Shown: positions 62,658 through 64,000 of the stretch, piece after piece
Position numbering within the stretch: the first letter of the stretch is position 1
Layout of the letters: every line of letters begins with the position of its first letter
Assembly: GCA_965223435.1 (NCBI GenBank)
Contig: CBDCWQ010000022.1
Span: 1-64,000 of the forward strand
Reading direction: 5' to 3'
DNA from: CBDCWQ01 sp965223435
Lineage (GTDB): Bacteria; Myxococcota; Kuafuiibacteriia; Kuafuiibacteriales; Kuafuiibacteriaceae
DNA length: 64,000 nt
Translations under genes and position numbers: made by a program
The notes under the pieces: model-generated
What the model saw: the letters and a program-made list of their open reading frames with translations, nothing else
What the model was told of the DNA's origin: nothing
Databases searched by the model: none

Positions 62658-64000
62658 GTGAAGCGAATGACAACTGGTGCGGTTCTTCTTCTTACTGTGC
62701 TTACGCGTGTCGCGTGGGCAAGCGAGACCCCGAGGGCGCCAACCGGTCGCCTGTTTGCTGGCTGGAACCTCGTTGCGCTTCCCTCTGGCGTTGACGAATG
62801 GCCGCCCGAGTGGCAGGCGCTCGGGCTTGAAGCGTGGGTAGCCCCCGACTTCCTTGAATCCGGAGAACCGGGAAGCTTCGCCGGTTCTTCACCAGTCAAG
62901 AGTCTTGTCGGAGGCGTAGGCTATTGGGTGCACAGCGATCGGGAGCTGCTGTATGCCTTGAGTGTCCACGATACTCCTCGGACAAGTTCATCGACGGTGG
63001 CGGAGGGCTGGCATGTGTTAAGCCCCAACGCGGGTGATGTCTACGCCGACCCCAACATCGATCGCGTGCTTGAGTGGGACGCGCAGGCGGGGGCCTATAG
63101 ACCCCTTCGAGTCGGCGACGGCCTAGAACTGGGACGGGGCTACTGGGGGCATGTACGCAACGAGACAACTCCACTCGTGGAGTCTTGTTTTCTCAGCGAA
63201 TGGAGCTTTTCCGCCGCAAGAACACTGATTGACACCTGTCCTATTTCCTCGGGGGCTGGCCGGGTCGTTTCGCGGGCGGAGTGGAGCATGCGTCGCCCAG
63301 TGTCTCAAGACGAGGTCGCGAGCACCAGCATCATCGTTGTCGATCATACCAAGACCAAGGCGGCCCATTCCGTGGCTCTTTTCGAAGACCGGGCGATGCT
63401 CCACGAAAAGAAGGGTGACCTCGACCATCATTTTATTATCTCGACCGACCATGAGGGCGGTTGGCAGATTTTCGAAGGCCGGGCCTTTCCGACTTCGGCG
63501 TCCGGCGAGACCGGGCTGCCGCGCGAAATTCGTGTCGCCGTGATGGGTACGTATGAACCCGTTCGGGTGGGCGATCTGGAGGAAACACAGTTCGGGCCTT
63601 CGAAAGATGCGCCCGAAGCCCTCAGACAACCGGCACGCTCGGCGGTGCTTCGATTGTTCGAACTGGTGGCCTACCTTTCAGCGCGTTACCCTGAGATTAT
63701 CGACATTGTGCCCTATGCACAGGGAAGTCGTGCCGCATATCCCGGACAGGGGCTGAGCCCGGGGCACGGGATGCTCCACCTTTTTGCGCCGCTGAGAGCC
63801 CGGTTCTTCAAAGCTGAAAACAGAGGAGAGGCCGTATCGGCCACGCCCCGGTTCGATGCCGCAGACTCAGATCGCGTGGCACCAGTCCTGCTTGTGACCG
63901 AGCCCGCACGGGCTCTGACAACGACCCGAGAGCACTGGGTGCTGCTCGGAGGTGAGGTATGGGATGCCCACCTCGAGGGGCTCTACCTGAACGGGGTTCG
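62658..64000 (+). CDS. Secreted protein with GWNLV domain and degenerate PGRP/amidase-like domain (3' partial)
   Basis: At least 447 codons, open to the window end. GTG 62658 with AGGAGG eight bases upstream opens the signal peptide MTTGAVLLLTVLTRVAWA. Residues about 35-170 form a two-lobed domain: AGWNLVALPSGVDEWPPEWQ, GGVGYWVHSD, then AEGWHVLSPNAG, RVLEWDAQAGAYRPL and GRGYWGHV; the same landmarks occur in the exported protein at 32779-35340. From about residue 210 the chain RAEWSMRRPV, IIVVDHTKTKAA, LDHHFIIS, EIRVAVMGTYEP and GQGLSPGHGMLHLF follows the order of PGRP/amidase_2 domains, but the first zinc His of the usual HHT is Asp. A binding rather than hydrolytic role is likely. Confidence 0.65.
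   Translation, partial: MKRMTTGAVLLLTVLTRVAWASETPRAPTGRLFAGWNLVALPSGVDEWPPEWQALGLEAWVAPDFLESGEPGSFAGSSPVKSLVGGVGYWVHSDRELLYALSVHDTPRTSSSTVAEGWHVLSPNAGDVYADPNIDRVLEWDAQAGAYRPLRVGDGLELGRGYWGHVRNETTPLVESCFLSEWSFSAARTLIDTCPISSGAGRVVSRAEWSMRRPVSQDEVASTSIIVVDHTKTKAAHSVALFEDRAMLHEKKGDLDHHFIISTDHEGGWQIFEGRAFPTSASGETGLPREIRVAVMGTYEPVRVGDLEETQFGPSKDAPEALRQPARSAVLRLFELVAYLSARYPEIIDIVPYAQGSRAAYPGQGLSPGHGMLHLFAPLRARFFKAENRGEAVSATPRFDAADSDRVAPVLLVTEPARALTTTREHWVLLGGEVWDAHLEGLYLNGV

Overview
The window is moderately GC-rich, densely coded DNA that looks like a Myxococcota or related deltaproteobacterial chromosome. The pointers are mevalonate-pathway isoprenoid genes (diphosphomevalonate decarboxylase and a phosphomevalonate-kinase-like GHMP kinase), a cluster of TPR, FHA and AgmX/PglI-type TonB-like envelope proteins resembling myxobacterial gliding or envelope loci, an electron-transfer-flavoprotein pair, a RegB/RegA redox two-component system, PilZ, DUF3467 and four-helix-bundle (23S rRNA intervening-sequence-type) proteins. 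This placement is an inference from gene content. No rRNA, tRNA or CRISPR array was recognised.

Layout. 1-4089: end of selA, HNH endonuclease, HTH_25/RodZ-like protein, a small conserved protein, RluD-type pseudouridine synthase and PgeF; the four genes between 677 and 3340 carry five apparent +1 frameshifts. 4086-7597: GlnD-like nucleotidyltransferase and PilZ protein. 7606-10337: ParA (minus) divergent from etfB-etfA. 10542-17438: RNase G, Omp85-family protein, a perfect hexamer-built hairpin, DUF4390-like protein, NtrY-like kinase, TPR lipoprotein, DUF3467. 17479-22558: DUF4143 ATPase, dnaK, single-domain asparaginase, beta-propeller fragment. 22707-35340 (minus): three overlapping very large genes (exported propeller/Fn3 protein, 2140-residue protein, and a 1237-residue protein with ten winged-helix-like modules). 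35880-37777: mevalonate genes. 37910-38396: four-helix-bundle gene enclosed by inverted hexamer arms. 38414-43376: TypA, VWA membrane protein, DUF4159 protein. 43539-53826: gliding/envelope-type operon. 53922-56853: RNase D divergent from gamma-glutamyltransferase. 56909-58262: an IS3-family element between two perfect 35-bp inverted arms. 58349-62142: IS630 remnant, regA, an AbiEii-like toxin-antitoxin pair bounded by 45-bp direct repeats, regB, IS110 remnant, Ig-domain fragment. 62365-62434: heptamer array. 62658-end: secreted protein with an N-terminal domain shared with the exported protein at 32779-35340, followed by a degenerate peptidoglycan-recognition-like domain.

Two observations stand out. 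First, a family of stem-loop structures whose stems are built of GGTC-containing hexamers: one empty (13799-13878), one with a four-helix-bundle gene as cargo (37910-38396) and one whose loop holds an IS3 element (56909-58262). Together they suggest a hairpin-borne mobile or structural element family. Second, the 12.6-kb three-gene operon of giant proteins, which share a two-part winged-helix unit not tied to any system I can name.
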